DNA of 64,000 nucleotides from Phycomyces nitens. Lineage: Eukaryota; Mucoromycota; Mucoromycetes; Mucorales; Phycomycetaceae. Within the stretch, counting starts at the first letter, position 1. Every line of letters starts with the position of its first letter. Where the stretch lies: contig JAHRBC010000007.1 in NCBI GenBank assembly GCA_022702545.1, forward strand, positions 372,001 through 436,000, read 5' to 3'. Positions 1 through 10,594 of this stretch are shown piece after piece. The position numbers and the translations under genes are program-made. Below the pieces are notes generated by a model. That model was not told the DNA's origin. It was given only the letters and a program-made list of their open reading frames with translations, and made no database searches.

Positions 1-2
1 CC

Positions 3-1668
3 GAGTATGAAAAGTCGCATATCAACCAGGCAATCAACGTCAACCTGCCGACTCTCCTCATCAAACGATACCGTCGAGGCGCAGTGGCTAATTTTAGCCT
101 AGAGAATTTTATCAGCACACCAGAAGGCAAGGAGTACTTTTGCGGGTGGAAGCAGCAATGGCTCAGCAGTGGTACGGAAGCCTCAATTGTGGTCTATGAT
201 GAATGTATGGACGAGTCAGACCGGACCTCGTTTGCATGGACGCTTGTGGGTGTGCTGGAAAAGTGCTTTTTTGAATCCTCACCAAAGAGTCTAAAGACCA
301 ATGGTAGTGGCTCAGCAAAGGGGCAGATTTATTGGCTTGAGGGAGGCTACGAGGCATTTAGGCAGTGGACTGAAACCATCTCCCCAAGTCGGGCAGAGAC
401 ACCTCCCTTGCCCCTCCCACACAATTCCTTTCTCCAGACCGACCCGTCTCCCAAGCGTCCAAGCCGCACCCTTTTGCCCACCCAATCCCGTAGCGCAACC
501 ACTCTCTCGAACCCACCGGTCAGCACCACCAATGTCCAGCGAAGGGCATCTCTTTTTAGTCTGGATACCTCAAATGTCCGCCCAAAGGCCAGTGTGGGCA
601 ATAATCGACGCATTCACCCAAAGCCAATCATTCTTCCCTCAGTCTCATCGCAATTGGGATCATTAGAGCCAGAAAAGGCCACATCACAAGCACCTCAACC
701 GATCACATCATCAAATCTGAGAAAGTCAACGGGTATTGGTGTTGCTAGGCAGACTTCCAAGGCAGCCTGGCCTGCGTCGGCCGACCAGCTGTCGAGTATT
801 GCCGAGAGCAATTGCCACAAGGACAGGTCAATGGCAAAGAGAACGTTTAAAAAGGACAAGGACAAGGACAAGGCCAACGACGACGAAGACGACAACGACG
901 ACGAAGAAGAAGAAGCAGAGGAAGCAGAAGAAGAGGATGAGACGCCTACCGAGATGTACATGACTGCAATGTCAGGGGAAGCGACTCCCGATAGTGAGTA
1001 TTCGTTTGTCGTGTCAGAGATTGTACCAGGGTTTCTCTATCTTGGACCCGAGATTACTACAGCCGATCAGGTTGCGCGCCTGGCCGGACGATCGATCCGC
1101 CGTATACTCAACATGGCCGAAGAGTGTGATGATGATGTACCAGGACTCAAGGAGAGATTTGTGTACACAAAGATTGCAGCACGCGACACGGTCGAGATGC
1201 GAAATGTAGACACTACCCTAAGAATGGCCGTGCATGTTATTGGTAGAGTGGGACTAGAAAGAGAAATGATTCGATTGGACGCTTGGATCATGTTGATTTA
1301 TTCGCGTTTTGGTGGTGTATTTATGAATTGTAGACAATGCAAAGGACCATCATGAGCCAATCTATGTCCATTGCAAGGCTGGTAAATCAAGGTCTGCAGC
1401 AGCTATTTTGGCGTATCTTGTATTATCTGAACAATGGACACTTAAACGGGCCTATCGACATCTTATCAAATCTCGGCCAACCGTCTCACCAAACATTGGA
1501 TTTGTGGCCGAATTGATGAAGCTAGAAGAAAGTGTACATGGCCAGGTCAGCAATTTTGCTGGTACAGATTGGCACCTAATCGATACCACCCACCCACCAA
1601 GTCCAGATTCTCAACGAGAAATTGGCAAGCTCCAAAAGTCCTGGAGAGAGCAATCTAATCGAAAGTAA
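3..1668 (+). CDS. Rhodanese-like plus dual-specificity phosphatase (MAPK-phosphatase-like), 5' partial
   Basis: The reading frame is open from the first bases of the window, so the true start lies upstream. Exons are 3-1242 and 1334-1668, giving 524 visible residues. The N-terminal part looks like a rhodanese/CH2 domain (SHINQAINV near the start and YWLEGGYEAF near residue 115), the docking module of MAP kinase phosphatases. A long disordered Ser/Pro linker follows, then a K/D-then-D/E-rich stretch near nt 850-945. The DSP domain begins at about residue 335 (FVVSEIVPGFLYLG). The intron falls just before the catalytic loop, and splicing restores VHCKAGKSRS, a perfect HCx5RS signature with Cys at about 427. 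The family removes phosphate from Thr and Tyr of MAP kinase activation loops in cytosol or nucleus. Domain calls are strong; the MAPK substrate is inferred from the rhodanese-DSP combination. Confidence 0.85.
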
Positions 1669-2057
1669 ATAGCTAAATATCCAAATACACACATACGCAC
1701 ACACATATACATATACACATATACATATATATCTTAATATATATACATGTATATATGTATACATTAATACTAGTATTCATTACAAAAATCCCAGTGATCC
1801 AAAGAAACAAAACAAAAAAATGGCATTCAAAGTTATAATGGGCTTGTGTCTTTATGGATCAATCAATATCTCGGTGATCAAAAAAACAAAATACACTCGT
1901 TTGTGCCCAAACCTAGGCTGAAAAGCCTATTATTCCAAATAAAGTAAAAAAAAGCAAAAATAATAATAATAATCTCACCAACATTTTCTTATCACCGCTA
2001 GTTTACCCGCTCACTGCTTAAACGTTATCCCGGCCAGGCGAAACGATTTTCTGGATG

Positions 2058-2126
2058 TATATATAAATATAAATATAAATATAAATATAAATATATAAAT
2101 ATATAAATATATATTTATATATATGT
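2058..2126. repeat. ATAAAT/ATATAA low-complexity tandem repeat
   Basis: Successive ATAAAT units degrade into ATATAA units over about 70 bases. It is a simple AT-rich microsatellite with no coding potential. Confidence 0.8.
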
Positions 2127-2607
2127 ATTATTAAATAAACTGCGTTTATTTTGTAAGCCTGGATACCAGAGGGGACTGCACGGTCCTTTCCTTTTTATTT
2201 TCTAGAGCCCAAAACACTAGTGATTGTATGATAAATTTTGGCTTGTATTTTGTGTGGCCACTCTAGTATAAATATATGCACATGTAATATCTTTATATAC
2301 ATGTATATATACAATTATGGTAAAAAACGTTACCATGGTAACTGAATATGTGGATATATTGTACTTGCCAACCATTCTCTTGATCCTCTTTGTATTTCCA
2401 GGCACCGAATAAATACTGCTACACTTGTAAAGGTGCCTGTGGATATATGTAGCAGAACAAACCACTAGACAAAAGACATGTATAAAAATATATGTATTTA
2501 TAAAAAAAAGAGGTCTCTAAAAACCATGGGGAACCTACCCCGGGACTCAAAATTTAGATGACCTATTAAGATTCTATTTATTGTACCATATACCCATTAA
2601 TATCTTT

Positions 2608-2679
2608 CCTCTCTCTCTCTCTCTTTCTCTCTCTCTCTTTTCCTTTCTCTCTTTCTCTCTTTCTTCTCTTCTCTTTCAT
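2608..2679 (+). promoter_or_regulatory. CT-rich tract upstream of the transcription-factor gene
   Basis: A nearly pure CT/TTCT pyrimidine tract on the coding strand ends about 10 bases before the ATG at 2689. Such tracts are common just upstream of fungal transcription or translation starts. It could instead be the polypyrimidine tract of a 3' splice site (the CAG at 2705-2707 follows), in which case an upstream coding exon would exist. Confidence 0.4.
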
Positions 2680-2688
2680 TCTTGTTTT

Positions 2689-4917
2689 ATGTTTCTGCTC
2701 GACTCAGTTTCGGCAAAGTATCATGATGAACCTTTGCGAGACCAACCGTCCACAGCGCTAGAGACCCCCAAAGTTATGACTGCAACCGAAGCAAGAGCTG
2801 CTGCAAAGGAACAGAAAATGCAGCAGGACGAACTCGAAGCTCTGCAGATAACCTTTTACGAGATCGAATCCTGGATCGAAAAGACAACACCAGTAATAGG
2901 ACGTATGACACGCGAGCTCGATAAAGCTTCAGAGCAATTTGACCGGCGACGTCTCAATACCATCAATACTCAAAAGCCTCCACAAGACGCCTTGTTTCCT
3001 GCCCTCCCACTGTCCTTGACCGATACCCTCACAAACACCACCCTAAACGACCAACCCTTGATGCCATGGATTCTCTCTTTTCAACCCGGAAATTCCCTTC
3101 GACTGGACACAAACATCACTTCTGTAGACCAGCTTGTCGAGGCCGTCAAAAAGATTGCTCTCTTGACCGGATCTCCTCCAACATTCGATCTCCAACAAAA
3201 CGGAACCAGTGAAGATACAGAGATGTCGACAACGGTTCCTCTTCAGATCGATCTTGCTACAGAATTTTGGGCAGCAGCACTCACTCGCCACCCCAACTCC
3301 TGTCTGGAAAAATACAAGGATTGCGATCTCAATCTTGATTCTCTCACCCAGAGTGTACCTTCTTCCACCGTAGACTACATGTGTCGTGTCTATTGGGATT
3401 GCCTTCACCCCAAATTTGCAGACGACATGGCCTCATTTTATCATCGCTCAGACGACCCAAGACGCAATCAAGTCTGTATTGACTCCCAGTTGGCCATGGT
3501 ATTTTTGCATGTCGTTCGCCATGACAGAGAAGCCTGCAAAGATGCATACGATGTAGCCTACTTTTACTATGAACGTGCACGCCAGGCAATCATGGATTCA
3601 TTCGATACCCCCGACACATCGACACTAGAGACCCTGATGAATCTAGCCATGTTCTGTGTGTTGTGTAAACGCCAATCTCAGGCCAGGATCTACATCAGTC
3701 TGGCCTACAGAATGCTGTTTGACATGAACATTCACCCAACCACCAACCCCCTTCCCACTGATCCAAAGATCAAAAGGGCTCACCTGAGGCTCTTTATGGG
3801 GTTTTATTATACAGACATGAGCAGTGCTACATACTCGGGTGAGCCAGACCAGATCAAGTCTTTTGACACGATTGATTTTTATGAACTTGTTCAATTGAGT
3901 GAGTCGCTTGTTAGAAGAGGGGAGTATATCGATGCAAAGACGCTTTGCAAAGAAACATATGTTGTGCACCTTTTAGAACTGGCCAAAATTGGCAAAAAGA
4001 TCCACGGTCTTGCTGCGCAGTACCAGGGACGCACCCATCATCACACTGGGAAATTACCACTTTCCTGGGCAAAACGTGTCCAGGCATTAGAGGTCTCTTT
4101 GGCCACCTGGTTTAGTCGGCTGCCTTTCCATTATCGACAGTGGTCTAGTGGCACACCGTCAGATACAAATGGGTTTGCCAAAGGACAGGAAATGGGAATT
4201 TCTGCACTCGATCAACATGCTCGATTGTTACTCCAATTAGGCTACCAAACCCAATGGCTTTTGCTCCACAAGATCTTCTTGTCGCCCAAGACTGGCGCTT
4301 CGTTCAACAGCCCTACCCCATTCTCTACACAACCCTTCAACGACCCCTTTCTACAGACCGTCCTTCCAAGCCAATCCGCCGGGCCTATGCCTGCCTCACC
4401 AACTTCCCAGCCACCCTCCACACCACCATACAACACACCATTTCAGCGTATCGAACGGTCGCACAAGATTTGTACCGATGCTGCCAACCGGATCGTTGAC
4501 CTCTCGGAAGCAATTTCTGAAAAGTTTGGATGGTGTGTGTGCCAACAGTTTATCAACTGCATCTACCAGGCCTCGACTGTGTTTTGTCGAAACAGCCTGG
4601 CTCCAGACGACTCTCACTTTAGTGCACAGATTATGTTGAAACGTATCTTGAGGGTCCTGACATCTAACCAGGTCAACTATAATGGACTTCCAAACGACAT
4701 TGCTTCCTGTCTAAACGAATTCTTGACTGAGCATGGCATGGCTGCCAACAATGAGCCCCACACACCCCAAGAAGAAAGCCATTACAATCCAATGGCTGAG
4801 CCTCTGCTGATAACCGACGTGGACGATTCGCTTTTCAATTCACCCCTAATGTACCAGACCTGCAAAGACCAACAATTGCTATCTGGCTCTAATGGCGAAT
4901 CTGGCGATCTATTCTAA
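2689..4917 (+). CDS. Fungal_trans-domain transcription factor lacking a visible zinc cluster
   Basis: A single open exon of 742 residues if started at the ATG at 2689; the ATG at 2776 is a good alternative. The frame stays open upstream through the CT tract, but that part is low complexity. Residues 30-90 form a charged helical, coiled-coil-like segment. Roughly residues 195-375 match the fungal-specific transcription factor domain (PF04082): an HPN...YMCRVYWDCLHP block, the FYHR segment, ARQAI and the LCKRQSQARIYISLAYRML helix pair. The C-terminal third is Ser/Pro/Thr-rich and disordered. This domain usually follows a Zn2Cys6 binuclear cluster, yet no CxxCRxxKxxC motif appears in the frame or in the 1 kb upstream. 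The gene may have lost it, or it may sit on an exon I missed. Target genes cannot be inferred. Confidence 0.8.
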   Translation: MFLLDSVSAKYHDEPLRDQPSTALETPKVMTATEARAAAKEQKMQQDELEALQITFYEIESWIEKTTPVIGRMTRELDKASEQFDRRRLNTINTQKPPQDALFPALPLSLTDTLTNTTLNDQPLMPWILSFQPGNSLRLDTNITSVDQLVEAVKKIALLTGSPPTFDLQQNGTSEDTEMSTTVPLQIDLATEFWAAALTRHPNSCLEKYKDCDLNLDSLTQSVPSSTVDYMCRVYWDCLHPKFADDMASFYHRSDDPRRNQVCIDSQLAMVFLHVVRHDREACKDAYDVAYFYYERARQAIMDSFDTPDTSTLETLMNLAMFCVLCKRQSQARIYISLAYRMLFDMNIHPTTNPLPTDPKIKRAHLRLFMGFYYTDMSSATYSGEPDQIKSFDTIDFYELVQLSESLVRRGEYIDAKTLCKETYVVHLLELAKIGKKIHGLAAQYQGRTHHHTGKLPLSWAKRVQALEVSLATWFSRLPFHYRQWSSGTPSDTNGFAKGQEMGISALDQHARLLLQLGYQTQWLLLHKIFLSPKTGASFNSPTPFSTQPFNDPFLQTVLPSQSAGPMPASPTSQPPSTPPYNTPFQRIERSHKICTDAANRIVDLSEAISEKFGWCVCQQFINCIYQASTVFCRNSLAPDDSHFSAQIMLKRILRVLTSNQVNYNGLPNDIASCLNEFLTEHGMAANNEPHTPQEESHYNPMAEPLLITDVDDSLFNSPLMYQTCKDQQLLSGSNGESGDLF

Positions 4918-5227
4918 CTAACTTGTACATCAAAATTCAGAAAGTGTTATACTTTTATATCCAAGAAAGACCTTGACTGGGACATAGGGCCACAAGGTGT
5001 ATTGAGAGATAAAGAAAGGATCCTTACAATTATTGTTATTATATATGTTATTAATATTCACTCTAGTACTTTACATTCCCCTCCCTTTCCCCCTCACCCT
5101 CATCCTCCCATTAATCTACCCTTTATATATATATTTATTTATATCAATAATTCCTTTAAAAGCCATGTTCGGTGTTTAATTTTGATTTGTACAAATAGGT
5201 TGATTTTCATGTGTTTTTCTCTTTAAC
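4918..5227. other. Intergenic spacer between TF and RER2-like gene
   Basis: About 310 AT-rich bases serving as the 3' flank of the transcription factor and promoter of the next gene. A C-rich stretch near 5080-5110 is the only compositional feature. No other gene was seen. Confidence 0.6.
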
Positions 5228-6272
5228 ATGGAGCTTTATACCAAATCATCTAATGCCCTGCAGAAATTAAGTCTCAATTGCAGAGACCTATTCGAACAAG
5301 CAACCCTTGCGATCTTGAGCAAGGGAAAGATCCCTCGTCATATTGGATTCATTCTCGATGGCAATCGTCGATTTGCACACAAGGCCGGTGCAAATTCTAC
5401 AAAGTTTGGACATTACGAGGGCTTCAAACAGCTTGAAAAAGTATGCCATAATCACACCATCAAACCATTCACTCCTTCTTTTTTTTTTAAAAAAAATAAC
5501 ACACATACACAATAGGTACTAGAAATGTGTATGAAACTAGGTGTCGAGGCCGTAACTGTGTATGCGTTTAGTATCGAAAACTTTAAACGATCAAAGACCG
5601 AGATCGACTATTTGATGGAATTGTTTCGTAAAGCATTTGAGACGTTTTGTGACAAAAAGTAAGTCTGGACACATTATGGCATATCTAAAGCTGGTTGCTA
5701 GTGCCCTGGTTGAGGAGTATGAGATTGGAGTGAGATTCTTGGGCAAACTGGACTCTTTGCCAAACGATGTTGCAGAAGTTGCCCGTCGGTCAATGGAAAA
5801 CACAAAGCACAACAAAAAGTAAGGATGACTAGTAAATGTGGCCATTAATCCCATTATTTGCCCACAGACGCATATTCAACATCTGCTGCCCATACACTTC
5901 ACGGGATGAAATGACGACTGCGATCAAGCAAACCGTTCAATTGGTACAAGAAGACAAGATAAAGATAGAGTAAGTATATATATATATGTGTGTGTGTGTT
6001 TTGTATTTGTCTGGTATCTAAACTATTCTAGGGACATTGACCAAGACCTGATCAAGGACCACCTCTTTACATCCGGATGTCCTCCTCTTGAAGTATTGGT
6101 GAGGACATCTGGCGAGATTAGACTAAGTGACTTTTTGCTGTGGCAGGCAAACGATGACTGTCAGATCCAGTTTGTAGATTGCTACTGGCCAGAATTCACA
6201 TTGTGGAAGTTCTTGCCGGTCCTGCTGGAGTTTCAGATCTATCACAACCAGGCAAGTTTGTGGTGGGGGTAA
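5228..6272 (+). CDS. RER2: Dehydrodolichyl diphosphate synthase (cis-prenyltransferase)
   Basis: The enzyme adds isopentenyl diphosphate units in cis to farnesyl diphosphate, making the dolichol precursor for N-glycosylation and GPI anchors at the ER. Exons by phase: 5228-5440, 5516-5658, 5702-5818, 5868-5969, 6032-6272. Family motifs appear in order: [13 protein letters not shown] (catalytic Asp and diphosphate site, about residues 37-49), [23 protein letters not shown]-type segment [11 protein letters not shown], and near the C-terminus [17 protein letters not shown] followed by the WPEF block. Length is about 271 residues, normal for the eukaryotic enzyme. The third exon needs the acceptor at 5701 (a 43-nt intron) to keep phase. 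The last exon either reads through to 6272 or is spliced with a GC donor at 6252 and acceptor at 6304, ending at 6322. The gene converges on the next one with a very short gap. Confidence 0.88.
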
Positions 6273-6340
6273 TGCTTGTATTGGGATTAATGCCATGTAC
6301 TTAGTTTTCCAATTCGTCTTGATCGCTTGGCAAATAAATA

Positions 6341-7474
6341 TCAACATTCTTCATCTTCGTAATAGACAATTGATGATGAAAATAAGGTGGAATTGGTGTT
6401 TGTAGAGCCAAAGTAATCCGGGTCCAGCTGCCCACAGCCAGGAGTCATGCAAAACTGTGACGAGAGCTGAGGATAGGGACTCCTGGTGGTTGTGACGGTT
6501 TCAGCCGACTGACGAGGGACATATGTCCAGGCTGAATCCGACCCAAAAGTGTGATGGGAGCATTGGCTTTCACGCTTGGCCAATGGTCTGCTCCATCTCG
6601 AGCGAGTCGCGGAGGCGGGCACTAGACGCAGAGGAGGAGTTTGGGCGATTGTGGAAAGGGTTCCGGTCGAATTGTTCGCTTTGTTTAGCCGGAAGAGATT
6701 GCAGTGATTGGGCGGAGGGTGGAGGGCAATGGGTTTGAGAAGGCTAGGGTCTCGCACCAGGGCTTCAAATGGTCTCGTTGGCAGGGCAATTGGAAGGCTA
6801 GGAATGCTCTGGAGACTCTGATGGTCAGTCTTGTCCGGCTGCCGAGTGCATATCAGTACAAGGAGCAATATGGCCAAAACTACTATAAACCCAATTGCGA
6901 GGCCATATAAAACGGTTTCGAGACCATTGCTCTGTACAAATGTCGATTGGGATTGGGTGTGGGATTGGTATTGGGATTGATATGCGCTGATGTGTTGATG
7001 GTAGCGGTGGTAGGTTATCCCAAACCCACTGGCTGTCCAGACCAGTCCAAGCAGGGTAAAGAAAAGGCAGAATGGATATGAAAAATGGTGCAGGATGACG
7101 GCAAACAGCAAGGAGATGTTGGATAGAATGAAAAGGACGGCCTTGGCTACCGAGCCAGAACTGGCCACAAGCTGGCTGTCTAGAGAGAGAATTAGAGATG
7201 TTTAGGTTCCAACCAAAATGTTACCTGGGGTGTATGAAAGAGAAGTTGGTGTGCAGATGCACCCAGAGTCATGAAACCAACACTGCCTCCAGAGCCCAAA
7301 TGAAACTGTGTGAGGCGTGTCGGGTGTCGATCTGGCCAAATGAAGACGTTTGATGGACATTGTGCTACGAAACGAGCAGTTTTGGGTACTCAAAGTCTCT
7401 AGCCAGCTTGTGAGAATCAATATCAAAAGCGAGCTTAAAGAAAGCACCCAAACCGCTTGCTTTAGCAGAAACAT
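6341..7474 (-). CDS. SUR7/PalI-like (claudin-type) four-TM membrane protein
   Basis: Two exons on the minus strand, 7474-7225 and 7179-6341, give 362 residues in good phase. The N-terminus begins with a signal-anchor-like helix (VWVLSLSSLLILIL). An extracellular loop follows with the claudin-like pattern FGLWRQCWFHDSGCICTP, a GLW plus paired cysteines. Three more hydrophobic segments come after that, roughly residues 95-115, 120-140 and 175-195. The long C-terminal tail is Ser/Pro-rich and presumably cytosolic. This layout fits the SUR7/PalI/claudin-like family of fungal plasma-membrane proteins, which act in eisosomes, wall stress or pH sensing. The family call rests on topology and the GLW-C motif; which member it is cannot be said. 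It ends 68 bases from the tail of the convergent RER2-like gene. Confidence 0.65.
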
Positions 7475-7771
7475 CTTTGGCTAAAAGAGTGTCAATAAGA
7501 AAAAATTTCAGCTTATATAAATATATATATATATATAAATATATCCAGACTGACAACTGAATGACGAAGGATATGAATAATAAATAATTGATTACAATGT
7601 CCGATATTAATTCCATTTGCTTTCTAATTAATTTAATGGTTAAAGTACACTTGATTGTATTTAATAAATAACGTTAAATATAATATATTTACAAAGATGA
7701 TAATGATAATAATGATAATATAAATAATAATAAAAGTAGAAATATAGACAAGGTCCACACGAGGTGGAATT

Positions 7772-8355
7772 CTAGATGGGGGGAAGAAGATGCTTAAACT
7801 CTTCAAAGTCAATAAAACCATCCTTGTTTGTGTCTGCCTCGTCCATCATGTCCTTGATTTCCTGGGCAGTCATACGTTCTCCTAGATCTGCCATGACCTG
7901 TTCTAATTCCTGACGACTGATCAGACCATCCTTGTTCTTATCAAACTGTTGGAAGCAGAGAACAAGGTCATCTTGGTCATGGATTATTGATTTGCGGTTG
8001 CGGTTCAGAGGCATAAAGTATTCTTCCTCCTCTGATTCTGGTGGTGGGGTTGGGGGAATGTGTTCGGCCATTGCCTGGACGAATTCGTCAAAGTCGATTA
8101 GATTATCACCATTAGCATCGGCTGCTCTAATGATTGCTTGGATCTGGACTGGATCTGTTGCGATTCCAAGCCCTTTGAGGACGTCTGCAAAACGGTCGAG
8201 AGGAATTCCACCCAAGCCTTTTGGATCATAGAGCTGGAATGCTGAGGGATCTGTTAGGACAGTAACCAAAGCAGTATTGCCAGTGCTTTACCTTGCTTTA
8301 GGGTTTCCATCTCCTCTAAGGTGACACCAAGGAGGGCTGCAGTATGCTTCATCAT
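7772..8355 (-). CDS. Calmodulin-like EF-hand protein A
   Basis: Exons 8355-8292 and 8250-7772, separated by a 41-nt intron, give 180 residues. Three canonical EF-hand loops are visible: DANGDNLIDFDE, DKNKDGLISRQE and DTNKDGFIDFEE, each with acidic residues at loop positions 1, 3, 5 and 12. An N-terminal degenerate hand (FQLYDPKGLGGIPLDRF) lacks calcium ligands. The linker between hands two and three is Pro/Glu-rich (PPTPPPESEEEEY), unlike the helical linker of true calmodulin. It is probably a cytosolic calcium sensor; partners are unknown. The two-Met start (8355 or 8352) is the only plausible one for the first exon. A second EF-hand gene lies directly upstream in the same orientation. Confidence 0.85.
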
Positions 8356-8639
8356 AAGATATTGGAGGAAAAAAGAGAGTGGTTTGGAATGCAAGCAAAA
8401 GATAAAAAAACTTGATATATTTATATACTAATATATTGCTCATTTATAAACAACAAGGGGGGGTGGGGGGAGTTGGAGCGGGGAATATACATGTAGCATT
8501 GAAGGTGTGGACATCTTCTACATGGAACAATTAAAATATTCTGCGCTGAGCTTTGATCATAAAGAAATATACAAAATATTTTTGGGGGTGTTGGCATGGA
8601 CCAATCAGAGGAACCAAGAACATGGCAGTAATGAACTGA

Positions 8640-9257
8640 TCAATGTTTATGCGAGCGAAACAAGTTCCTGAATGAGAATCGATGATGGGATTCTTCTGGC
8701 ACTGGAGAGCTTGGCCGCACCCCCATCATGACAGCAAACTCTTCAAAGTTCACCTGTCGGTCCCCATTCTTGTCGACATCCTTGATCATCTGGACAGCGT
8801 CCTGCTCAGATACCTTGTCTCCGAGCTGGTGCATCATCTTGATGAGCTCTGATGTGGAGATATTGCCGTCCTTGTCGAGATCAAACGCATCAAATGCCTC
8901 CCGAAGTTCCTTTTCTTTAGAGGAACGGCGGTGGGGGTCTGATAGGGTGGGACGCATAACCTTTGCAAACGTCTCAAACGACATCTTATCCTTGCCTGCC
9001 ATCATCTCCTTGACCTATAAGAGAAGGGTTAGGGCTAGGTGGGCCGATAATTTAATTTTCTTATTTAAAGAGCAGGTGTGTACCATTGATGGAACAACGT
9101 CTGGAGTATAGCCAGAGGAAGTCAGCATGTTTTTGACTTCGGTGGTTGACAGCATGTTGTCCTTGTCCACATCAAAAGACCGAAACATTTCCTCGAGTTC
9201 AAGGCGCTTTTCGGTACTAAGGAGGTGAATACCGAGACTTGAACGCTTATTAGTCAT
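8640..9257 (-). CDS. Calmodulin-like EF-hand protein B
   Basis: Exons 9257-9084 and 9014-8640 give 182 residues. Loops: DVDKDNMLSTTE (N-terminal), a degenerate second hand (AGKDKMSFETF), DLDKDGNISTSE and DKNGDRQVNFEE. The arrangement is that of calmodulin or troponin C with one dead loop. The C-terminus carries a basic aromatic tail (HHRFSFRNLFRSHKH) that true calmodulins lack and that could bind membrane or a partner. It is a tandem neighbour of EF-hand protein A, but the intron position and the dead hand differ, so any duplication would be old. Function beyond calcium sensing is inferred only from the domain. Confidence 0.85.
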
Positions 9258-9684
9258 TGAAAGTAAAGGATAATGTGTGTGTGTGTGTGTGTAGGTAGGT
9301 ATAGATGTGTGGATTCAATGGAAAAGACTAAAAAGAACAAATAGACGAAATTTGAATTTAGAAAAAAGGAAAGAAAGGACTAAATAAGTCAATATATGGC
9401 TAAAATATCCTTCTCTGATTTCTATTGGAGAAAAAGAGAGGTTTCTATAAAGAAGATCCAAGGAATCCCAACGCCACGTCCAGCACATCCCGGTTGCCTT
9501 TTTTGGCAATTAGAGTTATGTACAATTGTTGTGATTTTTGTTTTATTTTTATTATTTTTTGCTTGGCGTTCTTACCTTGCAAACAAACAAGCGGCATTAA
9601 TAAAAGGCATCACAAATCATAAAAATCAATGGAAATGTTTATTACAAAAAAAAGTTAATTATACAAAAAATATATCCATCAAAT
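9258..9684. other. Intergenic spacer
   Basis: Promoter side of EF-hand protein B (a GT dinucleotide run near 9276-9292) and the 3' flank of RPS2. Plus-strand frames near 9396-9719 are low complexity and show no family features. Confidence 0.6.
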
Positions 9685-10180
9685 TTACTTTCTCTGCTTC
9701 TGGGACAAGAAGTCAGTGAACTCCTGGTAAGGAACCTTGGAGAACTCGGTCTCTTCCCAGAGATCAGGGGTCAAGAAACCGTAAGTGTTACCAATGGCAG
9801 CAAAGGTGGCCTTGACAAAGTTGCCCAGAGTGCGGGTAGAACCACGGGAAGTAGTGTAGCAATCAGTGATACCAGCCAACTGGAGGACCTTCTTGGGGGT
9901 GGGGGCAGCGACGATACCAGTACCACGGGGAGCAGGTACGAGACGGCACAAGGCAGAGCCACACTTACCAGTCACCTTGCAGGGAACGGTGTGGGGCTCA
10001 CCAAGAGCAGATCCCCAGTAACCACGACGAACGGGGATGATGGAGAGCTTGGCAAGGATAATGGCACCACGGATGGAGGTAGCAACTTCCTTGGAGCACT
10101 TGACACCGAGACCAACGTGGCCATCGTGGTCACCAATGACAACAAAGGCCTTGAAGCGGGTGCGCTGACCAGCACGGGTC

Positions 10181-10212
<32 letters not shown>

Positions 10213-10594
10213 ATCCTTCAAGTTGCTGAGGAAGAAATCGACAATCTGGTACTCCTTGATGGGGAGGGAGAAGAGGTAGATCTCCTCGATGGACTTGATC
10301 TTGCCAGCCTTTACGAGACGGCCAAGCTTGGTAACGGGGACCCTAGAACGATTGTTAGTTATCACTCTCCAAAGAAGAAGATCGCTTTAGCTACACACCA
10401 CTCGGTCTTTTCATCTCCACGACGTCCACCACGTCCACGGGCACCGCCACGTCCACGGCCACCACGGGCACCACCACGTCCAAATCCACCACGCTCTAAT
10501 AATAATCATAATAATGATAATAGAATGATGTTTAATAACATGGTCCAAGCAATCGAGACTTGAACTTACTATCGGCCGGTGCAGAGTCAGCCAT
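9685..10594 (-). CDS. rps2: Small-subunit ribosomal protein uS5 (RPS2)
   Basis: Exons 10594-10570, 10495-10399 and 10342-9685 encode 259 residues, the usual eukaryotic length. The first two exons supply MADSAPAD and an RGG-rich tail typical of RPS2 and often arginine-methylated. The core starts [17 protein letters not shown], followed by the uS5 signature around [20 protein letters not shown] and [14 protein letters not shown]. It ends with the conserved [12 protein letters not shown] block. The protein sits near the mRNA entry site of the 40S subunit and helps decoding fidelity. All splice joins preserve phase. Codon usage is visibly more GC-biased than in the neighbours, as expected for a highly expressed gene. 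Identification is secure. Confidence 0.97.

Larger units (their letters stand above)
1669..2688. other. AT-rich intergenic spacer
   Basis: No protein-like frame was seen on either strand. The spacer holds runs of TATA-type dinucleotides around 1700-1760, an ATAAAT-type tandem array and, at its right end, a pyrimidine tract directly before the next gene. The short cysteine-containing frame near 2410-2455 does not match a zinc cluster. Confidence 0.6.

Noticed and set aside
2410..2455. Cysteine-containing short frame (CYTCKGAC) upstream of the transcription factor
   Set aside because: Spacing and lack of the Arg/Lys pattern do not fit Zn2Cys6, and no splice path joins it to the Fungal_trans exon.
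9991..10563. 190-codon plus-strand frame rich in Arg/Pro repeats
   Set aside because: Antisense of RPS2; the Arg/Pro part is the complement of the RGG exon and crosses two RPS2 introns.
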